Below the pieces are notes generated by a model. The model saw only the letters and a program-made list of their open reading frames with translations, searched no databases and was not told the DNA's origin. A program made the position numbers and the translations under genes. A stretch of DNA of 64,000 nucleotides. Source: Saxidomus purpurata. Taxonomy: Eukaryota > Mollusca > Bivalvia > Venerida > Veneridae. Numbering within the stretch: position 1 is the first letter of the stretch; each line of letters begins with the position of its first letter. Below are positions 1-10,849 of the stretch, piece after piece. The stretch spans positions 24,664,498 to 24,728,497 of the forward strand of contig JAFMSR010000018.1 in assembly GCA_022818135.1 (NCBI GenBank), written 5' to 3'.

Positions 1-149
1 TTGGACAGGGGAATTCAGACTGGCCATTGTCCACAGGTGGCCACTAGTAACAGGTGGCCGTTAGCACAAGTTTGACTGTACTTTGATTACCACTCAATCT
101 ACCTCCAACTTTGGAGGGCATATTATATTGTGAGGGTTTGGCACTCTTC

Positions 150-345
150 TTATTCTTCAATTAGATTGCTTATAGTCCTGGCTGACACTGGGATTTCTCG
201 CTGGGTGAATTGCACATGGGTGGAAAACACTGAAAAACGTTTCTGAAATTTCCAATGCCCAAGCTGGGATTTGAACCGGGGACATCTGGTTTTTGCAGTC
301 CAGAGCATTAACAACTCAAACACCACGCCACCCCTTGCGCGATGC
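150..345 (-). mobile_element. tRNA-derived SINE
   Basis: Read on the minus strand, about 336 down to 262 forms a tRNA-like head: an A-box-like stretch beginning GGGGTGGCGTGG and a good B box, GGTTCAAATCC, at 267-278. These are internal RNA polymerase III promoter elements. A non-tRNA body follows down to about 150. The body segment at 216-262 also occurs near 34135-34190, which supports an interspersed family rather than a lone tRNA pseudogene. The 85-residue open frame across this stretch is incidental. Exact ends and target duplication were not resolved. Confidence 0.65.
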
Positions 346-499
346 AGTGCTTCTTCCAGTACTAGATAAAACTCTCTGTCTTTATTTGAGCTACATTGTT
401 CTGTCATTAAACATTTTAATCCTTTTTTAAACTTTGATATAATTATGTAAGTGATCAGTGGCGGACAGTTATTCTAATCATTAACCCCTGGTCCAAATT

Positions 500-740
500 G
501 ACCCTGCCTGGGGAAGTCACTTGGTTTCACATACTAGGCTTATATAGGGAAAACTTCAAAAATCTTCTTGTGTTAAACCTCAAGGCCCAGAGGATATTTG
601 GAATGTAGCATCTACAAATATTGTTCAAATCATGATCAAGGGGGTCAAAATTTACTCTTCCTCTGATGTGATTGTTGACCTTTTATTACAGTCAGTGGTA
701 GCCAGGTGAGCAATATAGGGCCAACTTGTCCTTCTTGTTT
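500..740 (+). repeat. HL1 Helitron-like 3' fragment
   Basis: This matches the HL1 interior seen at 17.3-18.2 kb and 30.1-31.3 kb: a unit built on aaaatcttctt, aaggcc-aga, catgtagcat and gttcaaatcatga, followed by the HL1 3' end GGTGAGCAATATAGGGCC and a CTTGTT terminus at about 735-740. It has no 5' hairpin and is a truncated copy. Confidence 0.7.
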
Positions 741-774
741 TTAGTACAAACATGACATTAATTTGATTTATACT

Positions 775-945
775 TATTTATTCATTTTTGATTACAACTA
801 AGATGACTCACTTCAAATGGAAGACAGAGATAGTGTGGAATTTATGTGTCCACTATTGCAATCATTATGGTTAGGATCAAACCTATGACCCTCAGATCCT
901 GAGGTAAATGCACTTAACCACTGTGCAATTGTGCAGCTCCATGTA
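775..945 (-). mobile_element. tRNA-derived SINE, second family
   Basis: The minus strand starting near 940 reads GGAGCTGCAC, then an A-box-like CAGTGGTTAAGTGC (about 911-924 on the plus strand), then a B-box-like GGTTTGATCC at 874-883. A non-tRNA tail runs to about 775. Order and spacing of the boxes fit a tRNA-derived head. The head differs from that of the SINE at 150-345. Ends are approximate. Confidence 0.6.
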
Positions 946-1060
946 GGACTTTAAAACCCATACTTTGGGCCAAGCTCCAAATAGAATGATTTTAGTGAAA
1001 ACATCCCTTGGAGCTCAAACAAATGTTATTATACTTTGATCATGTTGCTTATAACTTTTT

Positions 1061-1405
1061 AGCTCACCTGAGCACGAAGTGCTCATGGTCAACTATTGTG
1101 ACCGCTTGATGTCTGTGGTTGTGCCTTGAAAACAGTTTACTTCAAACAACATCGCCTATGTATCCACTGAGTCAATTTCAAACAAACTTGACAGGAATGT
1201 TCCTTGAATGGTCCTTTTCTAAAATTGCTCAAACTGTTCCACTCCTCTGCACATAATGGCCGCGAGCACAGGGGGTCGGCCCATAACAGTACTGATGTAT
1301 TTGGGGCTATACAGCAAAAAATTCCATATCACTACTACTATATTATAAACAAGGGATCAAACTCATCATATGACGATTTTCACAGTAGTCCCAGTTTTGT
1401 AAGCT
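1061..1405 (+). mobile_element. HL1-like 5' end, truncated by the hAT insertion site
   Basis: It starts AGCTCACCTGAGCAC and folds into a stem-loop with core GAGCAC-GAA-GTGCTC (1070-1084). The following text (caaacaaacttgacagg, aatgttccttgaatgg) resembles the first part of HL1-type elements at 13.6, 17.3 and 30.2 kb. The copy stops just before the hAT target site GATCT at 1406-1410. No coding function is seen. Confidence 0.65.
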
Positions 1406-1601
1406 GATCTCAGGCGCGTAGCTACCTATACGCAGGTACGCAGGTGAATCCACATTATTTCTAGATTTTTTAAAATTTTAATCTCATTGTTTAAAACCGT
1501 AAGATCTACATCTAAATTAATTTTAAATTCCATATTCAGTTCAGACCTTTAGTATTCATCGTATATTTTCCGAGTATAGATCTAGATTTTCTATTGTTTT
1601 T

Positions 1602-2765
1602 ATACCCCCAAAACGAAGTTTAGGGGGGTATATAGGAGTCACCCGGTGGTTGGTCGGTCGGTCGGTCGGTCGGGCGGTCTGTTGCATTTTCCTTGTCCGG
1701 AGCATAACTTGAAAACTACTAGTTGGAATTCAATACAACTTCATACAATGGTCAAGCACATTGAGAGGAAGTGCAGTGCACAAGAACTATAACTCCATCT
1801 TGACTAATTACAGAGTTATTGCCCTTTGTTACTTTTCCTTGTCCGGAGCATAACTTGAAAACTACAAGTTGGAATTCAATACAACTTCATACAATGGTCA
1901 AGCACATTGAGAGGAAGTGCAGTGCGCAAGAACCATAACTCCATCTTGACTAATTACAGAGTTATTGCCCTTTGTTACTTTTCCTTGTCCGGAGCATAAC
2001 TTGAAAACTACTAGTTGGAATTCAATACAACTTCATACAATGATCAAGCACACTCAGAGGAAGTGCAGTGTACAAGAACTATAACTCTATCTTGAGTATT
2101 TACTGAGTTATTGCCCTTTGTTACTTTTCCTTGTCCGGAGCATAACTTGAAAACTACTGGTTGGAAATCAATACAACTTCATACAATGGTCAAGCACATT
2201 GAGAGGAAGTGCAGTGCACAAGAACTATAACTCCATCTTGACTAATTACAGAGTTATTGCCCTTTGTTACTTTTCCTTGTCCGGAGCATAACTTGAAAAC
2301 TACAAGTTGGAATTCAATACAACTTCATACAATGATCAAGCACATTTGGAGGAAGTGCACTGCACAGGAACTATAACTCCATCTTGACTCATTACAGAGT
2401 TATTACCCTTTGTTACTTTTCCTTGTCCGGAGCATAACTTGAAAACTTCTGGTTGGAATTCAATACAACTTCATACAATGGTCAAGCACAGTGAGAGGGA
2501 GTGCAGTGCACAGGAACCATAACTCCATCTTGACTAATTACAGTGTTATTGCCCTTTGTTACTTTTCCCTGTCTGGAGCATTTTTCGAAAACTACAAGTT
2601 GGAATTCAATACAACTTCATACAATGGTCAAGCACAATGAGAGGAACTGCTAAGAACAATATCTCTTTTTAGTTTGTTTGCAAGGTATTATGTTACTACG
2701 AACTTCTTCAGTTTATAAAGCAATCCTTTTGGGGGTATTAATCACATTTAGTGATAGCTCTAGTT
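1602..2765 (+). mobile_element. HL2 Helitron-like element, copy 1
   Basis: The 5' hairpin at 1602-1631 pairs ATACCCCC with GGGGGTAT and has an inner AAAC-GAA-GTTT. It is followed by (GGTC)n at about 1650-1675 and then about six tandem units of roughly 146 bp (from ttgtccggagcataacttg through ctttgttacttttcc). The 3' end carries TTTTGGGGGTAT (about 2727-2738), an inverted copy of the 5' arm, then the hairpin ATCAC-ATTTA-GTGAT (2741-2755) and a terminal CTAGTT. No coding potential; open frames here are satellite read-through. Confidence 0.8.
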
Positions 2766-2796
2766 TATATTGATTTGAAACCATATGGTCTAGACA

Positions 2797-3119
2797 ATGA
2801 ATCAAATACACCCTAGTCTAAACAATATGGCGCAAAGAACCATAAAAAGTTTTTTTGCGGCTTCATTCAAACCTGGTCCTTCTGCAAATCAGCAGGGCGC
2901 CACTACGAAATCGAATGAAAATAATCCATTTTCTGCACATGAACAGTTTGCTGCAAAGAAAAATGAAAGCAAAGTTGTGCCATCAGAGACAGTGGTATTG
3001 CCTATTCCTACCGGCTATTTTGACATCGGCCGAGTTATTAAAGATGGTGGCGACGATCAGAAAGCAGGGATTCTGGAAAATAATCTTGACTGCATAAAAG
3101 ATGTAAAATTTCTGATTCG
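2797..3119 (+). CDS. hAT transposase, exon 1
   Basis: An ATG-initiated exon of 107 codons plus two bases, ending at the donor G|GTAAGA (GT at 3120-3121). The split Arg codon is completed by T8394 of exon 2, so the reading frame continues exactly. The protein begins MNQIHPSLNNMAQRTIKSFF. The second Met, residue 11, has a good context (aatATGG) and could be the true start. Residues 13-20, QRTIKSFF, fit the PCNA-interacting PIP-box pattern Q-x-x-I-x-x-F-F. The rest is low-complexity and polar with no domain I recognise. A damaged copy lies at 5699. Splicing is inferred from phase and motifs. Confidence 0.72.
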
Positions 3120-3304
3120 GTAAGAAAATGATAATCTATGTAAGCATTAGTGATATGTGACTTGGATTTCTCGGAAAACAATGACGCACTCTGTTATAAA
3201 CCTCTATGCATGTGATTAAATATCAATTGCGTACTCACCCTTTAAAATCTAAGAAAATACTTAAGTCTAAATACTTTAAATTTACCGCCCAAGTACGTGA
3301 CTGC

Positions 3305-3374
3305 TCCTATGACTCAGAGGTAACGTTCTTACTTTACGATCAAGAGGCCCCCGGTTCGAAACCTCATGCTGGCT
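3305..3374 (+). repeat. tRNA-like pseudogene or SINE head in the intron
   Basis: TGACTCAGAGGTAACG resembles an A box and GGTTCGAAACC (about 3354-3364) is a near-perfect B box at tRNA spacing. The anticodon arm does not fold with a normal 7-base loop, so a working tRNA is unlikely. The duplicate near 6200-6270 has lost a base in the B box. Confidence 0.45.
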
Positions 3375-3634
3375 TATAATTTTTTTTTTCGTTTGCATTT
3401 TTACTTCAGTATGATCATTTCATTGGTATTTATTTAGTGCAGCAAAAACAAAATTAGAACTAAACCGGTTATTGGGAGAATTTATTAATCTTTTGTTGGT
3501 ATTCTGTGAATATGGTTGCATTGTTTCCTTTATGTGTGCACTAATAATATATTCGTCAAAGGCAGCAGTCCTTCTAGACATATTTGTTTTTATCAATAAT
3601 AAACTTATTAAACCGGTAGCTAACAATAACTTTT

Positions 3635-5668
3635 ATACCCCCAAAACGAAGTTTAGGGGGTATATAGGAGTCACCCGGTGGTTGGTCGGTCGGTCGGATC
3701 AGTCGGAGTCGGGCGGGGGCGGTCTGTTGCAATTTCCTTGTCCGACATAACTTGAAAACTACTGGTTGGAATTCAATACAACTTCATACAATGATCAACA
3801 CATTGAGAGGAAGTGCAGTGCACAAGAACTATAACTCCGTCTTGACTAATAACAAGTTATTGCCCTTTGTTAGTTTTCCTTGTCCGGAGCATAACTTGAA
3901 AACTACTGGTTGGAATTCAATACAACTTCATACAATGGTCAAGCACATTGAGAGGAAGTGCAGTGCACAAGAACTATAACTCCATCTTGACTAATTACAG
4001 AGTTATTGCCCTTTGTTACTTTTCTTGTCCGGGGCATAACTTGAAAACTACTGGTTGGAATTCAATACAACTTCATACAATGGTCAAGCACATTGAGAGG
4101 AAGTGCAGTGCAGAAGAACCATAACTCCATCTTGACTAATTACAGAGTTATTGCCCTTTGTTGCTTTTCCTTGTCCAGAGCATAACTTGAAAACTACTGG
4201 TTGGAATTCAATACAACTTCATACAATGATCAAGCACAATGAGAGGAAGTGCAGTGTACAAGAACCATAACTCTATCTAAGTATTTTCAGAGTTATTGCC
4301 CTTTGTTATTTTTCTTCTCCAGAGCATTACTTGAAAACTACTGGTTGGAATTCAATATAACCTCATACAATGGTCAAGTACATTGAGAGGAATCAGTGCA
4401 AAAAGAACCATAACTCCATCTTGACTCATTACAGAGTTATTGCCCTTTGTTACTTTTCCTTGTCAGCAGCATAATTCGAAAAGTACTAGTTGGAATTCAA
4501 AACAACTTCATACAATGGTCAAGCACAATGAGAGGAAGTGCAGTGCACAGGAACCATAACTCAATCTTGACTCATTACAGAGTTATTGCCCTTTGTTACT
4601 TTTCCTTGTCCGGAGCATTATTCGAAAACTTCTGGTTGGAATTCAATACAACTTCATAAAATGGTCAAGCACCTTGAGAGGAAGTGCAGTGCGAAAGAAC
4701 AATAACTCTATCTTGACTCATTTCAGAGTTATTGCCCTTTGTTACTTTTCCTTGTCCGGAGCATAACTTGAAAACTACAAGTTGGAATTCAATACAACTT
4801 CATACAATGGTCAAGCACATTGAGAGGAAGTGCAGTGCGCAAGAACCATAACTCCATCTTGACTAATTACAGAGTTATGCCCTTTGTTACTTTTCCTTGT
4901 CCGGAGCATAACTTGAAAACTACTAGTTGGAATTCAATACAACTTCATACAATGATCAAGCACACTCAAGGAAGTGCAGTGTACAAGAACTTAACCATCT
5001 TGAGTAATTACTGATTATTGCCCTTTGTTACTTTTCCTTGTCCGAGCATAACTTGAAAACTACTGGTTGGAAATCAATACAACTTCATACAATGGTCAAG
5101 CACATTGAGAGGAAGTGCAGTGCACAAGAACTATAACTCCATCTTGACTAATTACAGAGTTATTGCCCTTTGTTACTTTTCCTTGTCCGGAGCATAACTT
5201 GAAAACTACAAGTTGGAATTCAATACAACTTCATACAATGATCAAGCACATTTGGAGGAAGTGCACTGCACAGGAACTATAACTCCATCTTGACTCATTA
5301 CAGAGTTATTACCCTTTGTTACTTTTCCTTGTCCGGAGCATAACTTGAAAACTTCTGGTTGGAATTCAATACAACTTCATACAATGGTCAAGCACAGTGA
5401 GAGGGTGCAGTGCACAGGAACCATAACTCCATCTTGACTAATTACATGTTATTGCCCTTTGTTACTTTTCCCTGTCTGGAGCATTTTTCAAAACTACAAG
5501 TTGGAATTCAATACAACTTCATACAATGGTCAAGCACAATGAGAGGAACTGCTAAGAACAATATCTCTTTTTAGTTTGTTTGCAAGGTATTATGTTACTA
5601 CGAACTTCTTCAGTTTATAAAGCAATCCTTTTGGGGGTATTAATCACATTTAGTGATAGCTCTAGTTT
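3635..5668 (+). mobile_element. HL2 elements fused through the tandem duplication, copy 2
   Basis: It starts with the HL2 hairpin (3635-3663) and a damaged (GGTC)n run, continues through about 13 satellite units of roughly 146 bp, and ends with the HL2 3' end (inverted arm, ATCAC-ATTTA-GTGAT hairpin, CTAGTT at about 5662-5668). It looks like the front of one HL2 joined to the back of another at about 4750. Many units lack one to three bases present in the matching units of copies 1 and 3. Confidence 0.75.
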
Positions 5669-5698
5669 ATATTGATTTGAAACCATATGGTCTAGACA

Positions 5699-6026
5699 AT
5701 GAATCAAATACACCCTAGTCTAAACAATATGGCGCAAAGAACCATAAAAAGTTTTTTTGCGGCTTCATTCAAACCTGGTCCTTCTGCAAATCAGCAGGGC
5801 GCCACTAAATCGAACGAAATCGAATGAAAATAATCCATTTTCTGCACATGAACAGTTTGCTGCAAAGAAAAATGAAAGCAAAGTTGTGCCATCAGAGACA
5901 GTGGTATTGCCATTCCTACCGGCTATTTTGACATCGCGAGTTATTAAAGATGGTGGCGACGATCAGAAAGCAGGGATTCTGGAAAATAATCTTGACTGCA
6001 TAAAAAGATGTAAAATTTCGATTCGG
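5699..6026 (+). pseudogene. duplicated, frameshifted copy of hAT exon 1
   Basis: Nearly identical to 2797-3119, including the start context and the donor ATTCGGTAAGA, but with several small losses (for example the bases after GGCGCCACTA, two bases before CATTCCTACC, and two in ACATCGCGAG) and one small insertion. The frame is broken and an intact peptide cannot be made. It lies in the transposase intron because of the 2.9-kb duplication. The missing bases may be sequencing or consensus errors, since the surrounding 2.6 kb shows the same bias. Confidence 0.8.
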
Positions 6027-6532
6027 TAAGAAAATGATAATCTATGTAAGCATTATGATATGTGACTTGGATTTCTCGGAAAACAATGACGCACTCTGTT
6101 ATAAACCTCTATGCATGTGATTAAATATCAATTGCGTACCACCCTTAAAATCTAAAAAAACTTAAGTCTAAATACTTTAAATTTACCGCCCAACGTCGGA
6201 CGCTCCTATGACTCAGAGGTAACGTTCTTACTTTACGATCAAGAGGCCCCCGGTTGAAACCTCATGCTGGCTTATAATTTTTTTTTCGTTTGCATTTTTA
6301 CTTCAGTATGATCATTTCATTGGTATTTATTTAGTGCAGCAAAAACAAAATTAGAACTAAACCGGTTATTGGGAGAATTTATTAATCTTTTGTTGGTATT
6401 CTGTGAATATGGTTGCATTGTTTCCTTTATGTGTGCACTAATAATATATTCGTCAAAGGCAGCAGTCCTTCTAGACATATTTGTTTTTATCAATAATAAA
6501 CTTATTAAACCGGTAGCTAACAATAACTTTTT

Positions 6533-7912
6533 ATACCCCCAAAACGAAGTTTAGGGGGTATATAGGAGTCACCCGGTGGTTGGTCGGTCGGTCGGTTGGT
6601 CAGTCGGTCGGTCGGTCGGTCGGGCGGGCGGTCTGTTGCATTTTCCTTGTCCGGAGCATAACTTGAAAACTACTGGTTGGAATTCAATACAACTTCATAC
6701 AATGATCAAGCACATTGAGAGGAAGTGCAGTGCACAAGAACTATAACTCCGTCTTGACTAATAACAGAGTTATTGCCCTTTGTTAGTTTTCCTTGTCCGG
6801 AGCATAACTTGAAAACTACTGGTTGGAATTCAATACAACTTCATACAATGGTCAAGCACATTGAGAGGAAGTGCAGTGCACAAGAACTATAACTCCATCT
6901 TGACTAATTACAGAGTTATTGCCCTTTGTTACTTTTCCTTGTCCGGAGCATAACTTGAAAACTACTGGTTGGAATTCAATACAACTTCATACAATGGTCA
7001 AGCACATTGAGAGGAAGTGCAGTGCAGAAGAACCATAACTCCATCTTGACTAATTACAGAGTTATTGCCCTTTGTTGCTTTTCCTTGTCCAGAGCATAAC
7101 TTGAAAACTACTGGTTGGAATTCAATACAACTTCATACAATGATCAAGCACAATGAGAGGAAGTGCAGTGTACAAGAACCATAACTCTATCTAGAGTATT
7201 TTCAGAGTTATTGCCCTTTGTTATTTTTTCTTCTCCAGAGCATTACTTGAAAACTACTGGTTGGAATTCAATATAACCTCATACAATGGTCAAGTACATT
7301 GAGAGGAAGTGCAGTGCAAAAGAACCATAACTCCATCTTGACTCATTACAGAGTTATTGCCCTTTGTTACTTTTCCTTGTCAGCAGCATAATTCGAAAAG
7401 TACTAGTTGGAATTCAAAACAACTTCATACAATGGTCAAGCACAATGAGAGGAAGTGCAGTGCACAGGAACCATAACTCAATCTTGACTCATTACAGAGT
7501 TATTGCCCTTTGTTACTTTTCCTTGTCCGGAGCATTATTCGAAAACTTCTGGTTGGAATTCAATACAACTTCATAAAATGGTCAAGCACCTTGAGAGGAA
7601 GTGCAGTGCGAAAGAACAATAACTCTATCTTGACTCATTTCAGAGTTATTGCCCTTTGTTACTTTTACTTGTCTGGAGCATTATTCGAAAACTATTGGTT
7701 GGAATTCAATACAACTTCATACAATGGTCAAGCACAATGAGAGGAAGTGCAGTGTACAAGAACCATAACTCCATCTTGACAAATTACAGAGTTATTGCCA
7801 AGAACAATATCTCTTTTTAGTTTGTTTGCAAGGTATTCTGTTACTACGAACTTTCTCAGTTTATAAAGCAGTCTTTTGGGGGTATTAATCACATTTAGTG
7901 ATAGCTCTAGTT
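6533..7912 (+). mobile_element. HL2 Helitron-like element, copy 3
   Basis: Hairpin 6533-6561, a long (GGTC)n/(GGCG)n run at about 6580-6630, eight to nine 146-bp satellite units, then the 3' end: inverted arm TTTTGGGGGTAT (about 7873-7884), the ATCAC/GTGAT hairpin and CTAGTT (about 7907-7912). This copy has no obvious deletion bias and is the best reference copy of HL2 in the window. Confidence 0.8.
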
Positions 7913-8393
7913 TTTCGTTGGGTTCGTTTTGTTAAAAACAAATACATTATAAAGTTTGTAAGTAATGTATACCAATGATCTGCGGAATTACCTGCTTAAA
8001 ACATACAGACCAGGAACAGTCACACATTACAGCCTGCAACTTGTTTTCAATCAAAAATCGTTTTTAACACACACATTTATTATTTAGGTCTTTACGACGT
8101 CAGTAGCCTATACTGAAATAATTATGTACAATTGTACATTAAAACCGAAAATCCCGTCAGTACATATTGTCAGCCTTCAGAATATACTTATACCTCAAGC
8201 AAACTCGCAAGCTCGTTGTTCCCGCCAAATCAACTTGTTCGAAGTAACATTTCACCATACAAGTTCAATTACTTACAGTATATAATGTCTCTATAAACAC
8301 CTTCAAATTCACACCTCATGAACTGATCTTCCTTATTGTTAAACTTGAATAAAATTTAAAAAAAAAAAATATGTTTGTTTCGTTTTTTTGCAG
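7913..8393 (+). other. 3' part of the hAT intron, with acceptor
   Basis: No gene or repeat recognised. It ends in a T-rich tract and the acceptor TTTTTTTGCAG (AG at 8392-8393), followed in phase by exon 2. Confidence 0.6.
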
Positions 8394-10446
8394 TTTAGAA
8401 TATGGCAGCCGGCGACAATTCTCAGCTGACTGGTTATCAAAGTACAGTTGGTTACACTACTCAGTATCAGAGGACTCAGTTTATTGTGGACCATGCGCAC
8501 TTTTTGCGGCGCAAGACCCTAGCAATAAGGAAAAAAACTTAATCACAACACCTGTAACAAAATGGTCAAATCTGGGGAAGTATGTGCAACGGCACTTGGA
8601 TAGTAAAACTCATGATGGAGCTTGTGTTGCTGCAGATAGCTTCCTGAAGGTCTTTCACGGAAAACAACAGAGTGTTCTAGCCCAGGTAGACAATCATCAT
8701 GCTGAAGAAGTTGGACGTAATCGGCACGGTCTTCAAGCAATAATTGAAGTGATTATACTCTGTGGTAAGCAGAACATTCCTCTGAGAAGCCATGACAACA
8801 AATTTAGTAACTTCATGGTCCTGTTGCGTGACAGAGCTAGTAGAGACACTCTCCTGAAAGAATACTTAGAGTCACCGAAGCGGGTAAAGTACACATCCCC
8901 CGAAATTCAGAATACAATCATCAGCATATGCGAGAAATACATTCGTGACAAAATCGTTAACAAATGCAACGAGGCTGTCTGCTATTCATTTCTGGCAGAT
9001 GAGGCTACTGATGCCTCTACCATGGAACAGATTGCCATGTGTGTCAGGTTCTACTCTGAGGCTGACAAAGAGGTTCGGGAAGGCTTTATAGGATTTATCA
9101 GAGCAGAATCAACTACCGGGGAGGCTTTAACTGCCAAGTTCATTGAGGGTCAGCAGACTGCTGGGCTAGACATCATGAAAATGCGCAGACAAGGGTAAGA
9201 TGGGGCGAGCAACATGTCTGGGTGTCACAGAGGCGTTCAAGCCCGAATCAGGGAACAAAACCCGCATGCTATGTATATCCACTGCAAGGCACATTCATTA
9301 AATCTTGCAATAGTTCACACATGCAAAGAGGCTCTGGTGCGAAATATGTTCGACACTGTCCAACATATCGCATTTGCCTTCAATTACTCCGCAAAAAGAA
9401 TACTAGCTTTCCAAGAAGAACTGGAAAATGATAACATTGCAAAGGAAGAGATGGAAAAGAGGAAGAGGCTTCAAAACCTGTGTGAAACAAGATGGGCCAG
9501 TAGAGCCGATTCCTTGCACACATTTAAAGCTGCCTTCTCGACCATCGTAAGTTCCCTTGAAGTCCTTGAACACGAAGGAGATGCAAAGGCCAGGAGTTAT
9601 CGCTGTAGCATTCTCAGATTTGACTTTATTGTATCCTTGGTGGCAGTAGAATTTGTCATGCAGGGCATTGTGCCACTAAATAACCTTCTACAGAAGAAGG
9701 ACTGCGACCTAGTGGAATCAGCAAATGAGGCAAAGGTGTTAATCGCTCAAATTCGTGCCGAACGTGCGGATGACGCGGTTTGGGACACCCTGTTCGACAA
9801 GGCAGTGGACATGGCAGCACGTCACGACGTCCAACCTTCAATACCAATAACCACAGTGATGCAACAACACAGGGCTAACGTCCCCGCAGAATCAGTGTCA
9901 GGATACTGGAAGAGAGCCCTGTATTTCCCATTCATGGACCACCTGGCCATGGAACTAGAAGACCGTCTTCTAACAGCACATGACCGCTTCTTGGCACAGT
10001 GGCTAATACCGAGTAACCTGGGCAATATGACGGCAGAAGTCGAAGATAAAATCTTTGATGCATACGGTCACGACTTCCAGGGTGAAAGGGAAGAGTTCCG
10101 ACGAGAAGTGGCCCGTTGGAAGACAAGGTGGTTCCTTTCCGCTGATAAGCCTTCCTCTTTGCTAACAGCTGTAAATCTCACTAACAGGGATTTTTATCCA
10201 AGTATTTACGTGTGCCTTGTTACTCTTCTCACAATGCCCGTATCTACAGCGACGGCTGAAAGATCATTTAGTGTCATGCGACGGATAAAAAACTATCTAC
10301 GATCAAGCATGACGCCTGAGCTCCTCTCTGGTCTAGCTATGCTACACAGCTATCGCGAGCTCCACCTAAATGTTGCTGAAATTGCAGGTATATTCTATGG
10401 TGAGGGCAGAAATAGGAAGCTTGACTTTATCTATTATCAAAAATAA
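8394..10446 (+). CDS. hAT transposase, exon 2 (TTF-type zinc finger, hAT catalytic and dimerisation regions), one nonsense codon
   Basis: It continues exon 1 in frame to a total of 791 codons before the TAA at 10444-10446. Near residues 125-175 are WLHYS, a C-x2-C pair (CGPC) and H-x5-H (HLDSKTH), the pattern of TTF-type zinc fingers that open many hAT-like proteins of the ZMYM1 / 52-kDa-repressor type. FLADEATDAS and, downstream, DGASNMSG match conserved hAT catalytic-core blocks. The C-terminus (about residues 720-770, with ATAERSFSVMRRIKNYLR) is the hAT dimerisation domain. The one defect is TAA at 9196-9198 (about residue 376), where the family normally has Tyr between QG and DGASNM. No frameshift is seen. 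It is recently dead, read-through, or a sequencing error. Confidence 0.88.
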
Positions 10447-10717
10447 TTAGGTATATCCCAACATGGAGGCAATTCTACTTCAATAACGTTGATAAAACAC
10501 TTTTTTACTTTAGTTTTTTATCTGTAGGTAGAATTGCAGAAAGACTCTACACTGAGAGCACATTTAAAAATGAACTTTAACTAGGTCTTACCATTCTATT
10601 TTATAAAAGTTGACAAAAAAGCTTGTTTTAGTATTCTTTTCGTTTTCAAATATAGCATATATAGTACTTTAAACAGCTTTAAATTCTTGTTTAAATCCCC
10701 CAAAACCATTTTTCGTC

Positions 10718-10788
10718 GGGGGGCTTTGCCCCCCTGGTCCCCCTACCAGGGCTCTACCCTGGACCTGCTGGGGGCCTAAGCGGCCCCC
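10718..10788. repeat. three consecutive GC-rich hairpins near the hAT 3' end
   Basis: GGGGGGC-TTT-GCCCCCC (10718-10734), CCAGGG-CTCTA-CCCTGG (10746-10762) and GGGGGCC-TAAGC-GGCCCCC (10770-10788) follow one another in otherwise AT-rich sequence, about 55 bp inside the right terminus. The position suggests subterminal structure belonging to the transposon. Transposase binding is only a guess. Confidence 0.7.
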
Positions 10789-10849
10789 AAGACCCCTCGT
10801 CTGTTTAATGAATCCACATCTGCCATGCCCTTCCTACGCGCCTGGATCT

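Larger units (their letters stand above)
1838..7667 (+). repeat. 2.9-kb tandem duplication (1838-4750 and 4751-7667)
   Basis: The second block repeats the first in the same order: satellite units, exon 1, the tRNA-like piece, the HL2 hairpin and further satellite. Corresponding points are offset by 2913 bp (1921/4834), 2902 (2797/5699), 2898 (3635/6533) and 2917 (4614/7531). The junction near 4750 lies inside a 146-bp satellite unit, as expected for unequal exchange between the two HL2 arrays, or for an assembly mis-join there. Small deletions are concentrated between about 3.69 and 6.26 kb. Confidence 0.9.
1411..10844 (+). mobile_element. hAT-type DNA transposon, full length, 9.4 kb
   Basis: The left end CAGGCGCGTAG (1411-1421) is the exact inverse of the right end CTACGCGCCTG (10834-10844). 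Both ends also have the word AATCCACA further in, at about 1446 and 10811, in the same orientation. The pentamer GATCT flanks the element directly on both sides (1406-1410 and 10845-10849), a 5-bp target duplication. Inside is a two-exon transposase on the plus strand. hAT elements usually make 8-bp duplications; 5-bp groups are described, and a second element with the same ends at 22741-27953 also shows 5 bp. Much of the length comes from HL2 elements lodged upstream of and within the intron. Confidence 0.85.

Noticed and set aside
1602..1631. Bacterial-style terminator reading of the HL2 stem-loop
   Set aside because: It recurs at three element starts in animal DNA next to a microsatellite and satellite array, so it is an element terminus.
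3305..3374. Functional tRNA gene
   Set aside because: A and B boxes are present but the anticodon arm does not form a normal 5-bp stem with a 7-base loop, and the acceptor arms do not pair well.
3420..7740. Repeated small frames (60-92 residues) in 3.4-7.7 kb
   Set aside because: They lie in HL2 satellite units and in the short unique stretch copied by the tandem duplication; coding constraint is not apparent.
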